Assembly (NCBI GenBank): GCA_007127175.1
Contig: SKZX01000182.1
Span: 1-5,433, forward strand
DNA length: 5,433 nt
Reading direction: 5' to 3'
From: Desulfobacterales bacterium
GTDB taxonomy: Bacteria > Desulfobacterota > Desulfobacteria > Desulfobacterales > Desulfosalsimonadaceae
Shown: piece after piece, positions 5,254 through 5,433 of the stretch
Numbering within the stretch: the stretch's first letter is position 1
How the letters are laid out: each line of letters begins with the position of its first letter
Notes under the pieces: generated by a model
Databases searched by the model: none
The model's input: the letters and a program-made list of their open reading frames with translations, nothing else
Told to the model about the DNA's origin: nothing
Made by a program: the position numbers and the translations under genes

Positions 5254-5433
5254 TCAGGGGATCAACACCCGGATGGCGTCACCCGGCCGGACTTCCCCGC
5301 CCTCCAGGACCCGGACGAAAATCCCTTCCCGGGGCATGACGCAGTCGCCCACCTGCTTGAATATGGCGCACCGGTCGTGGCATTCTTTTCCGATCTGGGT
5401 CACCTCGGCCAGGACGGACGCCCCGATCCTGAG
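5254..5433 (-). CDS. MOSC-domain protein, C-terminal part (cut by window edge)
   Basis: The last 59 codons of a minus-strand gene that ends with TGA at 5254-5256; its start lies to the right of the window. The visible residues match the end of a small MOSC protein: VTQIGKECHDRCAIF (11-25), QVGDCVMPREGIFVRV (27-42) and EGGEVRPGDAIRV (44-56). The MOSC domain (named after the molybdenum-cofactor sulfurase C-terminus) handles molybdenum cofactor or its sulfur. The cysteines in ECHDRC and GDC (visible residues 18, 22 and 31) are the notable ones. Stand-alone proteins of this type are usually about 140-160 residues, or fused to MogA/MoaB-like domains, and the visible part cannot decide between these. 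It is 131 nt upstream of the hydrolase gene and may be cotranscribed with it, as I see no convincing promoter or terminator in that gap. Confidence 0.88.
   Translation of the reverse strand, partial: LRIGASVLAEVTQIGKECHDRCAIFKQVGDCVMPREGIFVRVLEGGEVRPGDAIRVLIP

Overview
The window looks like an ordinary chromosomal stretch from a moderately GC-rich Gram-negative anaerobe. The protein styles (a PAS/PAS hybrid histidine kinase, a MOSC protein with a KECHDRCAIF-type motif, a stand-alone MobB and a PPC/DUF296 protein) remind me most of Desulfobacterota (former Deltaproteobacteria). That placement is inference from protein character, not from a marker gene.

Layout, left to right. (1) 1-303, minus strand: the N-terminal part of a TesB-like hotdog thioesterase that runs off the left edge. 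(2) 304-605: a gap between divergent genes holding a good sigma-70-type promoter (TTGCCG, 17 nt, TATAGT) and a roughly 110-nt leader with a possible 13-codon leader ORF. (3) 606-2705, plus: a membrane-anchored hybrid sensor kinase (2 TM, PAS, PAS, HisKA, HATPase, receiver), with no separate response regulator beside it. (4) 2718-3155, minus: a single-domain PPC/DUF296 protein, convergent with the kinase and only 12 nt from it. (5) 3156-3410: a regulatory gap between divergent genes. It has a striking 73-nt near-perfect palindrome in the DUF296 leader and face-to-face promoters whose -10 boxes overlap in a CTATATTATAG palindrome. (6) 3411-4019, plus: mobB, a P-loop protein of molybdenum-cofactor guanylylation. 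(7) 4020-4060: a convergent gap filled by a 32-nt hairpin. (8) 4061-5122, minus: an alpha/beta hydrolase with a complete catalytic motif set. (9) 5254-5433, minus: the C-terminal end of a MOSC-domain protein whose start lies beyond the right edge.

Functionally, mobB and the MOSC gene both point to molybdenum (or tungsten) cofactor metabolism, but they are on opposite strands with the hydrolase between them, so they are neighbours rather than one operon. The kinase, DUF296 protein, thioesterase and hydrolase have no obvious shared pathway. I found no CRISPR array, transposase, tRNA, rRNA or clear defence locus. The least explained elements are the 73-nt palindrome, the overlapping leader ORF before the kinase, and an A9G5 tract inside the kinase gene.
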